A DNA stretch of 34,319 nucleotides from Chara braunii (Eukaryota > Streptophyta > Charophyceae > Charales > Characeae), in NCBI GenBank assembly GCA_003427395.1, contig BFEA01000019.1, positions 858,883-893,201 of the forward strand, read 5' to 3'. Numbering within the stretch: the stretch's first letter is position 1; every line of letters begins with the position of its first letter. The notes beneath the pieces are model-generated. The model did not search any database and was not told the DNA's origin. It saw nothing but the letters and a program-made list of their open reading frames with translations. A program made the translations under genes and the position numbers. Of this stretch, positions 10,561 through 20,903 are shown in pieces.

Positions 10561-12515
10561 AAGTTTTGGCGATCCACCCTTTATAGCTCATTTCAGATTT
10601 ATCATGGTTTTATTTTCCAATTTCAAACACATTCCTCGTGGTGTAGACTTCGATAACTGCTTTATGGGCGAATTGTCTTCCACATATATATTTGAATCTT
10701 GTTTGTGTTTTTCCTTCCAACTCAGCTTTTTGGTCTGTGCGGTTAACTCTTCCGTTCTACTCCTCTCGTAGTTGTATGTCAACAAAAAGTCGTGTGATGT
10801 GTAACTGACCTCCTTCTTATTTTTCTCCTTCAATTGTTTATGTCCCTCAATAATTGTTTCAACAAAGCGAGAACACAACTTTTATTTGAAGTCGCTCATC
10901 AAAAATACAAATTACATCTTCATATATTTCTTCATTGTTATGTATTTCTCCCTATGTGTTTGTGCTTTCTTGACTTTTATGCCTTATTTCTCATAACTTT
11001 TTTTTCCACCTCTGTTTGCTTTGTCGCCGCCTCCGCTTGTCTCTTCGTTTATTTTCTCTCTTCTTTTAGACAACCAATATCGATGTACTCATTCTGCCCC
11101 ATCTTTTGTAACTGTGACTAAACCTTACGATCTTATGAGCTCGGCCAATGATGATAATTTTTCTGGGAGTACGATTTTCCATAACGGGCATCGTTTGAAG
11201 ACGATGATCTGACATAATGTGATGACCTTCATCCGCATCTCATATTCTGGCACTGCCAGAGGTTAAAGTAGTGTCCCTCTTCTCCACACGCAAAACATAA
11301 AGGCGGGTTATGTCTAAGTGCACAATCGTTGTAGCCACTTTGTCCATTGGTTCACATTACTGCTCGTTATTACACATTCTACCGACTATCAAACTTAAGT
11401 GGTTCCAACAACAATACTCCAAATAAACTTATATAAATAGTCTTCGTTACTTGATATAGTATTGAAAAAAAAAAAATAAGATCACACCTTTCAGTAATTT
11501 TCTTTCATAAATATTTATACAGACATTGTAAGATTTATGAATTTATCACATGATATATCATACATACAATACATGTTTGACAAAGCCGCACATATACACA
11601 CTGTTGACAAAGTACATAAATCCAATATTTGTGAAATACGCACAATTTGTGAAGTACGCACAATTTCGATGAATAAAGTAAGAGCGAAAGTGAGAGTTAA
11701 AATTTCAGTTGTACTTTCTAAAGTGTAAATAAGATGGATAAAGACACTAATATCACTACTTTATATTTATATAAACAGTTCGCCGAAATCTACAGTGCAA
11801 AAAATTTATAATTTAAAAACAATACGCTGTTAAAAAAACAAAAGTGCAAATAAGTAGAAAATAAGTATAAACAAGTATAAAAGAAATGAAAGTAAGTAAA
11901 AAAAGTGGCAATAGAGGTTAGAAAATAAAAGTTACAAGCGCTTATAATAACGTATATGTAAATATTACAAAAAGGAAAAACCTCACCAATTAGCTGTACA
12001 TCAATTGATCGACCGGAATAAGAAACATGAAAGAAACGTAAGCGAAGCATATGCAACTAATAAAAAACAATAAATCATAAAAAATTAAACGGTATCAGAT
12101 GGAAAAAAAAAAAAAAAAAAGTGATGGATCATTTTCTAATGCGCGCATAATATATTGAAAACTAACTTATAAAATTTTAAAACTTTAAGGCGCAAACATA
12201 CAATAAATAACAACTACAAAAACCTTTGAAAATTAAAAAAAAAATCAGCATCTATGTGAGATGTATACTAGATCGTGATTAATGGTAACATTTCAATAAT
12301 ATTTTATTATATTTATTAATAGGCTATCAACCGGGCCGCCTGGATCACCATGTTTTCCCAGGCAGCGTGACCATTAACGGACCAGAGAAAGTTATAACAA
12401 AAAAATAAGTAAAACAAAAAATTCAAATATAAAAAAAAACTATGTTTTGCATAAAAATAAAATAGAGAACTTTTATCTCGTCGCCACATTAAATTTCAAA
12501 AAATAAAAAATAATA
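10561..12515. other. AT-rich region, no recognisable gene
   Basis: Several small frames, rich in Lys/Asn or Phe/Tyr, of the kind AT-rich DNA produces by chance. An A18-type run lies near 12103-12120. No RNA gene or mobile-element end was found. Confidence 0.45.
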
Positions 12516-12558
12516 TATATATATATTGACGATATATATACATATATATATATATATA
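12516..12558. repeat. TA microsatellite with TGACGATATATA motif
   Basis: Two TA runs separated by 'tgacgatatatacata'. The same motif precedes the TA runs at 12620 and 17495, marking it as part of a repeated boundary. Confidence 0.85.
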
Positions 12559-12625
12559 GCCCCTTGTTTGTTGTTCTCTCCTCTCTCTCTGCCTACGCTT
12601 TTACCGGGCAGTTTTATTTGTGACG

Positions 12626-12630
<5 letters not shown>
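12559..12630 (+). repeat. 72-bp boundary module, copy 1
   Basis: Runs from 'CCCTTGTTTGTTGTTCTC' through 'CTGCCTACG' and 'TTTACCGGGCAGTT' to 'TGTGACGATATA'. A second copy lies at 17434-17505, about 90% identical by eye. In the second copy it directly precedes the CAGGGT terminus of a short-TIR element. Confidence 0.85.
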
Positions 12631-12672
<42 letters not shown>

Positions 12673-13517
12673 NNNNNNNNNNNNNNNNNNNNNNNNNNNN
12701 NNNNNNNNNNNNNNNNNNNNNNNNNNNNNNNNNNNNNNNNNNNNNNNNNNNNNNNNNNNNNNNNNNNNNNNNNNNNNNNNNNNNNNNNNNNNNNNNNNNN
12801 NNNNNNNNNNNNNNNNNNNNNNNNNNNNNNNNNNNNNNNNNNNNNNNNNNNNNNNNNNNNNNNNNNNNNNNNNNNNNNNNNNNNNNNNNNNNNNNNNNNN
12901 NNNNNNNNNNNNNNNNNNNNNNNNNNNNNNNNNNNNNNNNNNNNNNNNNNNNNNNNNNNNNNNNNNNNNNNNNNNNNNNNNNNNNNNNNNNNNNNNNNNN
13001 NNNNNNNNNNNNNNNNNNNNNNNNNNNNNNNNNNNNNNNNNNNNNNNNNNNNNNNNNNNNNNNNNNNNNNNNNNNNNNNNNNNNNNNNNNNNNNNNNNNN
13101 NNNNNNNNNNNNNNNNNNNNNNNNNNNNNNNNNNNNNNNNNNNNNNNNNNNNNNNNNNNNNNNNNNNNNNNNNNNNNNNNNNNNNNNNNNNNNNNNNNNN
13201 NNNNNNNNNNNNNNNNNNNNNNNNNNNNNNNNNNNNNNNNNNNNNNNNNNNNNNNNNNNNNNNNNNNNNNNNNNNNNNNNNNNNNNNNNNNNNNNNNNNN
13301 NNNNNNNNNNNNNNNNNNNNNNNNNNNNNNNNNNNNNNNNNNNNNNNNNNNNNNNNNNNNNNNNNNNNNNNNNNNNNNNNNNNNNNNNNNNNNNNNNNNN
13401 NNNNNNNNNNNNNNNNNNNNNNNNNNNNNNNNNNNNNNNNNNNNNNNNNNNNNNNNNNNNNNNNNNNNNNNNNNNNNNNNNNNNNNNNNNNNNNNNNNNN
13501 NNNNNNNNNNNNNNNNN
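12673..13517. other. Assembly gap (845 N)
   Basis: The run of N starts inside a TA tract and ends three bases before the GC-rich 5' part of a short-TIR element. Long frames reported across it are artefacts of N. Confidence 1.
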
Positions 13518-14275
13518 CAGGCCGAACGTACGGAGGCCCCTAAGCTAACCCCCGAACGTTCGGGCGTTCGGGTCCCCGTACGGGGCCCGAACTCGAAGGG
13601 GTTCGGACCCCGCAAAAAAATATTTTGGTACCTAAAAATTATTATGTTTTTCTTATTTTTGTTTTGCGACTTCTCTGTTATGTAAGTTATTTGTCTCTCA
13701 ATTTTGAAGTCATTCTGTATAGCCAAACAATAATGAAAAATCGGCAAAGATGGTGGTGTAAAAACTTGCTTTCCCACTTACTAATTTGTTTTTTTTTTCT
13801 TTTCACTTTTTGTTTTCCCTTTATTTCGGGGTCTGAAAAAAATTATTATTTTTTCAAACTTTATTTGTAGGTTCTCTATTATGTAAGATACAATTGTATA
13901 AAATTTCATGGCTTTTGACAAAGCCAAAACAAAATGAAAAATCGCCAAAGATGGTGGTGTCAAAAACTTGCTCGCCCACGCAATAATTTCATTCTCGTTT
14001 TATTTTTTTTAATTTTCATTAATATTATTTATTTTTCATATTTGATTTTTTTTTCAAACTTGGTAAGGAATTTGGATGTAATGTTAAGGCAAATGTTGTT
14101 TACTTTATTCTTCTGCATGACTTTTTTTTTTCCCGGAATTTTTGGAAACATTGTTTTTTTGTTTTTGTTTTTTTGTTGCGCGTTCGCCGAACGTCCGAAC
14201 GCGTCGAGAGGGGGTCCCAAACGTTTGGGCGTTCGGGTTCGGGTGTTCGGCCCGTCCCGAACGCCGACAACCCTG
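13518..14275 (+). mobile_element. Short-TIR element A (5' tip in gap)
   Basis: A non-coding element of about 760 bp: a GC-rich 5' part full of CGTTCGG/CCGAACG words, two internal 'aaagatgg(c/t)ggtgtc...cgtgctcgccca' blocks (13745 and 13945), poly-T, then a GC-rich 3' part ending in ACCCTG at 14270-14275 followed by TATATA. No transposase. The layout matches MITE-like non-autonomous DNA transposons that sit in TA microsatellites, as rice Micron elements do. Family unknown. Confidence 0.7.
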
Positions 14276-14293
14276 TATATATATATATATATA
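14276..14293. repeat. TA microsatellite
   Basis: Separates element A from the inverted element B. Confidence 0.9.
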
Positions 14294-14998
14294 AGGTAAC
14301 CGGTGTTCGAGACAGGCCGAACGCCCGAACGTATGGGACCCCTTGGGGATGCGTTCGGCCGTTCAGGCTAAACACGGATTAAAAAAAAAAAAAAAAACTA
14401 AAAAAAATCATCACAAAAATCTAAAAAATAAATATGTTATGGCAAAAAATAAATTAAACAAGATTTGCCTGGGCATTACATCCGAATTCCTTACCAAATT
14501 TGAAATAAAAGTAAAATACGGAAAACAAATACTAATAATAAAAATAAATCAAAATAAAAAGAGAATTAAATTTAGTGAGTGGGCGAGCATGTTTTCGACA
14601 CCGCCATATTTGACGATTTTTCATTTTTTTTTGGAAGAGCTCAATGCCCTGAAACTTCACAGATGTGTACTTCACATAATACAAAACCCACTAAAAAATA
14701 ATAAAATTCTTCAGACCCTAAACTAAAGTGAAAACAAAAAGTAAAAAGTGAAAAAATACGTGGGCAAGCACGTTTTGATACCGCCATCTTTGACGATTTT
14801 TAAATCCTATTTGGCTGCACGAAATGTCTTGAAAATTTACAGGCATGTATCTCACGTCATAGAGAACTCGCAGAAAACAATTCAAAAAAAATAAATTATT
14901 TTTAAGCCCCGAAATAATTTTTGGCGGGGGCGGAACGCCGTCGGGTTCGGACCCCGTACGAGACCTTGAACTTCTGTACGTACGGGCTGGTAACCCTG
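14294..14998 (-). mobile_element. Short-TIR element B (inverted)
   Basis: Same parts as its neighbours but in reverse order and complementary: GC-rich 3' end first, then poly-A, then the two internal blocks as reverse complements (about 14575 and 14757), then the GC-rich 5' part ending GGTAACCCTG at 14989-14998. It is the only inverted member of the array. Its left tip has lost the CAGGG terminus. Confidence 0.7.
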
Positions 14999-15092
14999 TA
15001 TATATATATATATATATAATTATATATATATATATATATTATATATATATATGATTATATATATATATATTATATATATATATATATATATA
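14999..15092. repeat. TA microsatellite with interruptions
   Basis: Near-pure TA broken by single AA, TT and GA steps. Confidence 0.95.
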
Positions 15093-15700
15093 CCGAACGT
15101 TCGGGGGGCCTGAGGCTGGCCCCCGAACGTTTGGGCATTCGGGGGCCGAACACCCACACGTTTGGCCCCCGCCAAAAACAAATTCGGAGCCTAAATATAT
15201 ATTTTTTTTTCTGAATTTTTTTTTTTGAGTTCTTTACGCTGTAATCTGAACGGATATAAATTTTGAAGCCATTCTGCTAAGCCAAGAAAACATTAAAAAT
15301 CGTCAAAGATGGGGGTGTCAAAACGTGCTCGCCTACTCACTATTTTGTTTTTTCACTTTTAACTATTTGTTTTCACTTTATTTCAGGGCCTAAAAAAATT
15401 TATTATTTTTTGAAAACTTTTTAATTAGTTATTGATTATGTAAACAACAGATCTGTAACTTTTGAGGTCATTTATTAATGCTAAAAAATAATAAAAAATC
15501 GGCAAAGATGGCGGTGTCGAAAAGGTGCCGACACACTCACTCATTTTAATTCTCTTTGTATTTTTTCTTATTTTTATCGCAGTATTTATTTTTTGTATTT
15601 GATTTTTAATTCAAATTTGGTAAAGAATTTGGATGTATTTCCCAGGCAAATGTTGTTTAGTTTAGTTTTCTCCATAACATATGTTTTTTGCGGAAATTTT

Positions 15701-15744
<44 letters not shown>
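15093..15744 (+). mobile_element. Short-TIR element C (3'-truncated)
   Basis: Starts with CCGAACGTTCGG; internal blocks at 15299 and 15500. Ends in a poly-T of about 40 (15703-15744) and lacks the GC-rich 3' part. Element D follows directly with no TA tract, so the 3' end was lost when the two were joined. Confidence 0.7.
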
Positions 15745-15746
<2 letters not shown>

Positions 15747-16335
15747 TACCGTACATACGGGCGTTCGAGGGTGCCGTACATACGAGCGTTCGAGGTCCCG
15801 TACGAGGTCCGGACCTGACAGCGTTCGACCCCCGCCAAAAATTATTTCGAACCCTAAAATTTTTATTTTTATTTTGATTTGTTTTTGTGAGTTCTCTGTG
15901 ACGTGAGGTCCACGCCTATACATTTTGAAGTCATTTGGCTCAGCCAAATAAAAATTAAAAATTGTCAAAGATGGTGGTGTCAAAACGTGCTTGCCCACGT
16001 TTTTTTTCACTTTTTACTTTTTGTCTTCACTTTAGTTCGGGGTCTAAATAGTTTTATTATTTTTTGAAAACTTTTTTAGTGTGTTTTGCATTATGTGTAA
16101 AATTTTAGGGCAAATATTCAAAAAAAAAATGAAAAATTGCCAAAGATGGCGATGTCGAAAACGTGCTCGCGAACTCACTAAATTTAATTCTTTTTTATTT
16201 TTTTTTATTTTTATTATTAGTATTTATTTTTTGTATTATTTTTTATTTCAAAGTTGGCAAGGAATTTGGATGTGATGCTCTGACAAATCTTGTTTAGTTT
16301 ATTTTTCTTCATAATATATGTTTTTTTTTAAGTTT

Positions 16336-16369
<34 letters not shown>

Positions 16370-16486
16370 GGTCCGCGTTCGGCCTGAACAGTCGAACGCA
16401 TCCCCAAGAGGTCCCATACGTTCGGGGGTTCGGGCTCGGGTGTTCGGGCTCGGGCATTCGGCCAGTCCCGAACGCCGGTTACCCTG
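15745..16486 (+). mobile_element. Short-TIR element D
   Basis: Internal blocks at 15964 and 16139, poly-T near 16345-16370, GC-rich 3' part ending GTTACCCTG at 16486 and followed by an 11-base TA tract. The 5' tip lacks CAGGGT because of the fusion with C. Confidence 0.7.
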
Positions 16487-16498
16487 TATATATATATA

Positions 16499-17085
16499 CA
16501 GGGTCAACAACCCATACGTACGGAGGTCCCCGGGCCAACCTCCATACGAACGGTCGTTCGGGGTCCGAACCCGAAGGTGTTTGGCCCCCGCCAAAAAATA
16601 TTTCGGAGCCTAAAAATAAATTTTGTTTTCTGAATTTTTTTTTCGAGTTTTTTATGATGTGAGGTACAAGTCTATAAATTTTGAAGTAATTTTGCTAAGC
16701 CAAACAAAAAAAAAAAATTCGCCAAAGATGACGTGTCAAAATATGCTCGCTCACTGACTTTTTTTTTTCACTTTTTGCTTTTTGTTTTCACTTTATTGCG
16801 AGGTCAAGAAAATTTTATTATTTTTTGAAACATTTTTAATGAGTTTTGTATTATATGAAATACACATCCATAAATTTGAAGGACATTTGGTTGTGCCAAA
16901 AAAAACAAAACCGCTATAGATGGCGGTGTCGAAAACGTGCTCGCCAACTGACTTATTTTTTTTCCTTTTTTTAAAATTGTTTTTATTAATTGTATTTGAT
17001 GTATGTTGTTTTTATTTCATATTTGGTAAAGAATTTGGATGTAATGCTCAGGCAAATTTTATTTATTGTATTTTTCTTCATAATC
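16499..17085 (+). mobile_element. Short-TIR element E (3'-truncated)
   Basis: Clean 5' end: TATATA then CAGGGTCAACAACCC. Internal blocks at 16721 and 16912. It stops just before 'tctctctatatagg'; poly-T and GC-rich 3' end are missing. The truncation point is next to the interruption that carries the adapter, so it may reflect a mis-assembly. Confidence 0.65.
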
Positions 17086-17135
17086 TCTCTATATAGGTCG
17101 AGCGGCAGTGGTCGCGACCGTTACTAGGCGGCCAT

Positions 17136-17239
17136 GCTGTGCCTCTAGTGCCAGCGGCGTGTCTGGAGCTGTCTCTTATACACATCTAGATGTGTATAAG
17201 AGACAGGCTGTGCCTCTAGTGCCAGCGGCGTGTCTGGAG
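17136..17239. repeat. 33-bp direct repeat flanking the adapter
   Basis: The 33 bases 17136-17168, starting GCTGTGCCTCTAGTGCC, are repeated exactly at 17207-17239, with the 38-bp adapter between them. It is best read as the same genomic bases joined twice during assembly. Confidence 0.95.
17169..17206. other. Nextera mate-pair junction adapter (contaminant)
   Basis: CTGTCTCTTATACACATCT at 17169-17187 is followed at once by its reverse complement AGATGTGTATAAGAGACAG at 17188-17206. These are two Tn5 mosaic ends head to head, identical to the Illumina Nextera mate-pair circularisation junction. Read on the minus strand it gives PVSYTHLDVYKRQ, a peptide known as a mark of this contaminant in predicted proteins. 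It is not biological DNA of this organism. Confidence 0.97.
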
Positions 17240-17433
17240 TGTATTTTTTGGCTGTGACAGACCTTTCTTTGTTTCGTGGATGTTTTGCTGGCTTGTGATG
17301 GGGTGTGAACCGACAGTCTGTAGAGTTTTCCATCTGGTGTGGGTGAGTGATAGTCTACTTTGATTTTGGTTAAGGTAGATTATCATTTACAGTGTAATCA
17401 GTGAGGGGATTCTGCAGACTGTTGAGGGTTCAA

Positions 17434-17505
17434 CCCCTCGTTTGTTGTCCTCTTCTCTCTCTCTGCCTACGGTTTACCGGGCAGTTCTATTTGTGACGAT
17501 ATATA
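17434..17505 (+). repeat. 72-bp boundary module, copy 2
   Basis: Near-identical to 12559-12630 and ends four bases before the CAGGGT start of element F. It is likely the flank of the site into which both elements inserted, or part of a larger repeat carrying them. Confidence 0.85.
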
Positions 17506-17509
17506 CATA

Positions 17510-18220
17510 CAGGGTCACCATCCCGTACGTACGGAGGTCCCCAGGCAGACCTCCGTACGTAGGGGCGTTCGGTCCCTGCCAAAAATGATTTTGGGGCCTA
17601 ACAATAATGATTGTTTTCTGATTTTAATTTTGTGAGTTCTCTATGACGTGAGGTACATGCCTGTACATTTTCAAGTCATTTGGATTAGCCAAATAAGAAT
17701 TAAAAATCGCCAACGATGGCAGTGTCAAAACGTGCTCGCCCACATATTTTTTCACTTTTTACTTTTTTTTTTCACTTTAGTTCGGAGTCTAAAACATTTT
17801 ATTATTTTTTGATTTTTTTTTAGTGAGTTTTTTATTATGTGAAGTACACATCTGTAAATTTTCAGGTCATTTAGCTATGCCAAAAAAAAATGAAAAATCG
17901 TCAAAGATGGCGGTGTTGAAAACATGCTCGCGCAGTCACGAAATTTAATTCTCTTTTTATTTTTATTTATTTTTATTATTAATATTTATTTTCCGTATTT
18001 TATTTTTATTTCAAATTTGGTAAGGAATTCGGATATAATGCTCAGGCAAATCTTGTTAAACGTATTTTGTTTCATAACATATCGTTTTTTCAGATTTTTT
18101 TGATGACTTTATTTTTTACTTTTTTTTTTTTTTTTTGGGTCTGCGTTCGGCCCAAACGGTCGAACGCTTCCCTAAGGGGTCCCATACGTTCGGGTATTTG
18201 GACCGTCCCGAACGCCGGTT
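17510..18220 (+). mobile_element. Short-TIR element F
   Basis: 5' end CAGGGTCACC at 17510. Internal blocks at 17709 and 17900, poly-T near 18121-18136, GC-rich 3' part ending CCGGTT. The final ACCCTG is lost where it meets the short TA tract before G. Confidence 0.7.
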
Positions 18221-18227
18221 ATATATA

Positions 18228-18974
18228 CAGGGAAACCTGACCGAACGTTCGGGGTCCCCCGGGCTGGCCCCGTTCAGGCGTTTGGGGTCCCGTTCGGGGG
18301 CCGAACACCTCCAGGTTCGGCCCCCGCCAAAAAATATTTTGGAGCCTAAAAATAACTTTTTTTTTCTGAAGTGTTTTTTGTGAGTTCTCTATGATGTAGC
18401 CTACACGCCCATAACTTTTAAAGAAATTCTGCTAAGCCAAAAAAACATTAAAAATCGTTAAAGATGGGGGTGTCAAAACGTGCTCGCCCACTCACTATTT
18501 TGTTTTTTTTTTACTTTTAACTTTTTGTTTTCACTTTATTTCGGGGCTTAAAAAATTTTATTATTTAAAAAAAATAAATTAATGCGTTATTGATTATGTA
18601 AACTACATATCTGTAAATTTTCAGGGCAGTTGTCAATGCCAAAAAATAATTAAAAATCGGCACACTTATTCATTTTATTTTTTTATTTTTTTTTCTTATT
18701 TTTATCATAGTGTTTATTTTCTGTATTGGATTTTTAATTCAAATTTGGTATGGAATTTGGATGTAGTGCCAGGAAAAATGTTGTTTAGTTTACCTTTCTC
18801 CATAACATAGTTGTTTTCGAAAGTTTTTGAAAATATATATATAGATATATATATTTTTTTTGTCCGCGTTCGGCCCGAACGGTCGAGCGCCTCCCGAAGG
18901 GGTCCCGTACGTTCGGGCGTTCGGGTTCGGGTGTTCGGGTTCGGGTGTTCGGCCCGTCCCGAACGCCGGTAACC

Positions 18975-18977
<3 letters not shown>
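18228..18977 (+). mobile_element. Short-TIR element G (second internal block deleted)
   Basis: 5' end CAGGGAAACC, 3' end GGTAACCCTG at 18977. The first internal block is at 18457. Where the second should be (about 18655) the sequence jumps from 'aaaaatcggca' straight to 'cacttattcatttt'. Compared with element C this is a deletion of roughly 30 bases. Confidence 0.7.
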
Positions 18978-19035
<58 letters not shown>

Positions 19036-19050
19036 TATAGATATATATTT
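18978..19050. repeat. TA microsatellite with GATA steps
   Basis: Long TA run ending in TAGATATAGATATATA. Confidence 0.95.
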
Positions 19051-19130
19051 CGCGTTCGGCCCGAACGACCGAATCCATTCCCAAAGGGTCTCGTACGTTC
19101 GGGCATTCGGCCCGTCCCGAACGCTTGTAT
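19051..19130 (+). mobile_element. Solo 3' end of a short-TIR element
   Basis: Only the GC-rich 3' part is present (CGCGTTCGGCCCGAACG to GTCCCGAACGC), preceded by TA repeats and followed by TATACATACATATATA. Confidence 0.65.
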
Positions 19131-20291
19131 ACATACATATATATTTAATTTTTCTTTCTGGCCCGACAGGCATGTGGTCCCGAGCCACTCTGGTAGCCTA
19201 GATTTATAATGAATATTCATTAAAATATCAAACAAAGTTGTCAAGCGGATCCATTTTCATGACCTTGGAAGCACGACCTAAAACGTTTTATGTGAAGTGA
19301 GAAAGCAAGGACAAAATAGTAAATAAAATTTTGATACTTTTTATTGCTACGTATAATTTATTTTTATTTTTTGATAAAGTTTTATTTGAAAAGATTAAAC
19401 ATCGAATCTAGGACTGTGATGCTTTGCAATACTCGTTCGTCAATAATTATGAACAAAAAAGATTAAAAAACAAATGCACTAGGTCAACAAGAATACAACT
19501 GAGACCTTTGTAGTTATGATTTGAACCACTATGACTTCTGATAGCGTTTTGTTTTCGGTACGGACGTGCTCACGCCAAACCTTCAGGACGTGGCTGTCCT
19601 GAGCGAAGATAGTTAGCAACACTCGTAAAAATAAAAAATAAAAAATGATGTACCATTTAATTTATTAAAAAAAACTACAACGAAGTTAGGGTTTGTGTTT
19701 AAAAATGCACTTGAGGCAAAAGGTCAGTAATGGTGAATGTATATAACCAAAGATTCGAGACAGGTGGGGTCACATGAGGGTGTGTTGTGTTCGCGGGATT
19801 GGATGAAGTGCATTTTCAAAATATTTTCGTGAATGCGTTAAAGTTACCCCTAAAACCAAAATTGGTGTGCAACTTCAATCCACTTCGGGAAAATGAGGTA
19901 TGGAAGTAGTGGGTTCAAACCCCTTGTACGATCTTCCCCTCTCCAAACCTTACATTCCTGCACAATGGGGGCACCCTCCCAATGTTTCGGCATGGTGGGG
20001 ATGTTTCTATTTGTCCAAGTGCCAATAATTAAGGTTTGACAAAATAGGGGCGGTTGTATTAGTGCATACTATGTTTTATGTGTTTGTAGGGTTGTCCCCA
20101 TAGAACAAGTGTGGGTGGGAAACTTCCAAACCAACAGATGGCATATCTCATTTGGTGGTGGTTTAATGTCGGATTGTGAGGTCATGAAAAATTGTGGTTT
20201 GATAACCAAGGAACCTGAAAAAAAATTATCTTCGACTCAGGACCCATTGATGCTATGCGCACAAAAGCACGAGTGTTCTTATAAAGATGAC
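19131..20291. other. No recognisable gene
   Basis: AT-rich to about 19700, then balanced composition. Frames are short and unrecognised. GTGGGTTCAAACCCC near 19903 resembles a tRNA T-arm but has no tRNA around it. Confidence 0.4.
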
Positions 20292-20380
20292 TTAGGGCGT
20301 CGTTAAACACTCCTTAGGAGTTCTTTGAACCACAAGGAATTTTCCTTGTAGCTCTTAAGGAAAATTCGCGGCGTCGTTCT
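20292..20380 (+). repeat. Candidate left end of the Harbinger element
   Basis: TTA at 20292-20294 is followed by GGGCGTCGTT, in keeping with the TTA target-site duplication and G-rich terminal repeats of PIF/Harbinger elements. A near copy, CGGCGTCGTT, lies at 20369. Between them is a small hairpin with arms ACAAGGAA and TTCCTTGT. Either could be the true end; no matching right end was found. Confidence 0.35.
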
Positions 20381-20903
20381 ACTGATCCTTGGGGATGTCC
20401 CCCGAGGATGTTTCCTTGCGGCGTGCCCACGACTGTTTTCATACGGAAATTTGTAGCCCTGGGGTTAGTTGTCCGTGGTCCACCATTTGTTGTCCGTGTG
20501 GAGGCGGTGTGATCCAACGCCGTCTGGTGGGAAATGACATCAAGCGGGCCATGGGAAAAATAAAGTCAGGGGACCTTGACGTTTGAAATTCGAATTTTGA
20601 ATGACGGTTGCGACGTCGACAACGACGTGCGGCTGGTGGCGCGAAGACGACGTAGTGCTGAAACTGGCTCAGCGGTGGCGTCCCTTCCGCCCACCTCGTG
20701 TTGTGAGTGCATTGGCATCGTTGGGTGCGTCCATCGCCGTCGACCTGCTTCCACGTTGAGTGCACCGTCAAATACATTTCCGTCGCGAGGACTGCATCCA
20801 AAGAAAAGCGGCAGCTTCGTCAAACATCTTCAGCTTCTTCGTCGGGTGTGGAAGGGTGACACATACGGCAGCGAAGAGACGGATATGTCTCGAGGTTGCG
20901 GCT

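Larger units (their letters stand above)
17086..17509. other. Unrelated sequence interrupting the array
   Basis: Does not resemble the elements on either side. It contains a 33-bp direct repeat around an adapter (17136-17239) and the second boundary module (17434-17505). No credible gene. A minus-strand frame at 17145-17333 is read partly through the adapter. Confidence 0.7.

Noticed and set aside
12526-13777. Long frames on both strands over 12.5-13.8 kb
   Set aside because: They run through 845 N and TA repeats; no real residues support them.
18714-19244. 176-residue minus-strand frame and overlapping frames
   Set aside because: Made of TA microsatellite (Tyr-Ile repeats) and the GC-rich ends of element G. 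Not a gene.
19898-19920. GTGGGTTCAAACCCC, a B-box-like match
   Set aside because: No A box, D arm or anticodon arm at the right distance.
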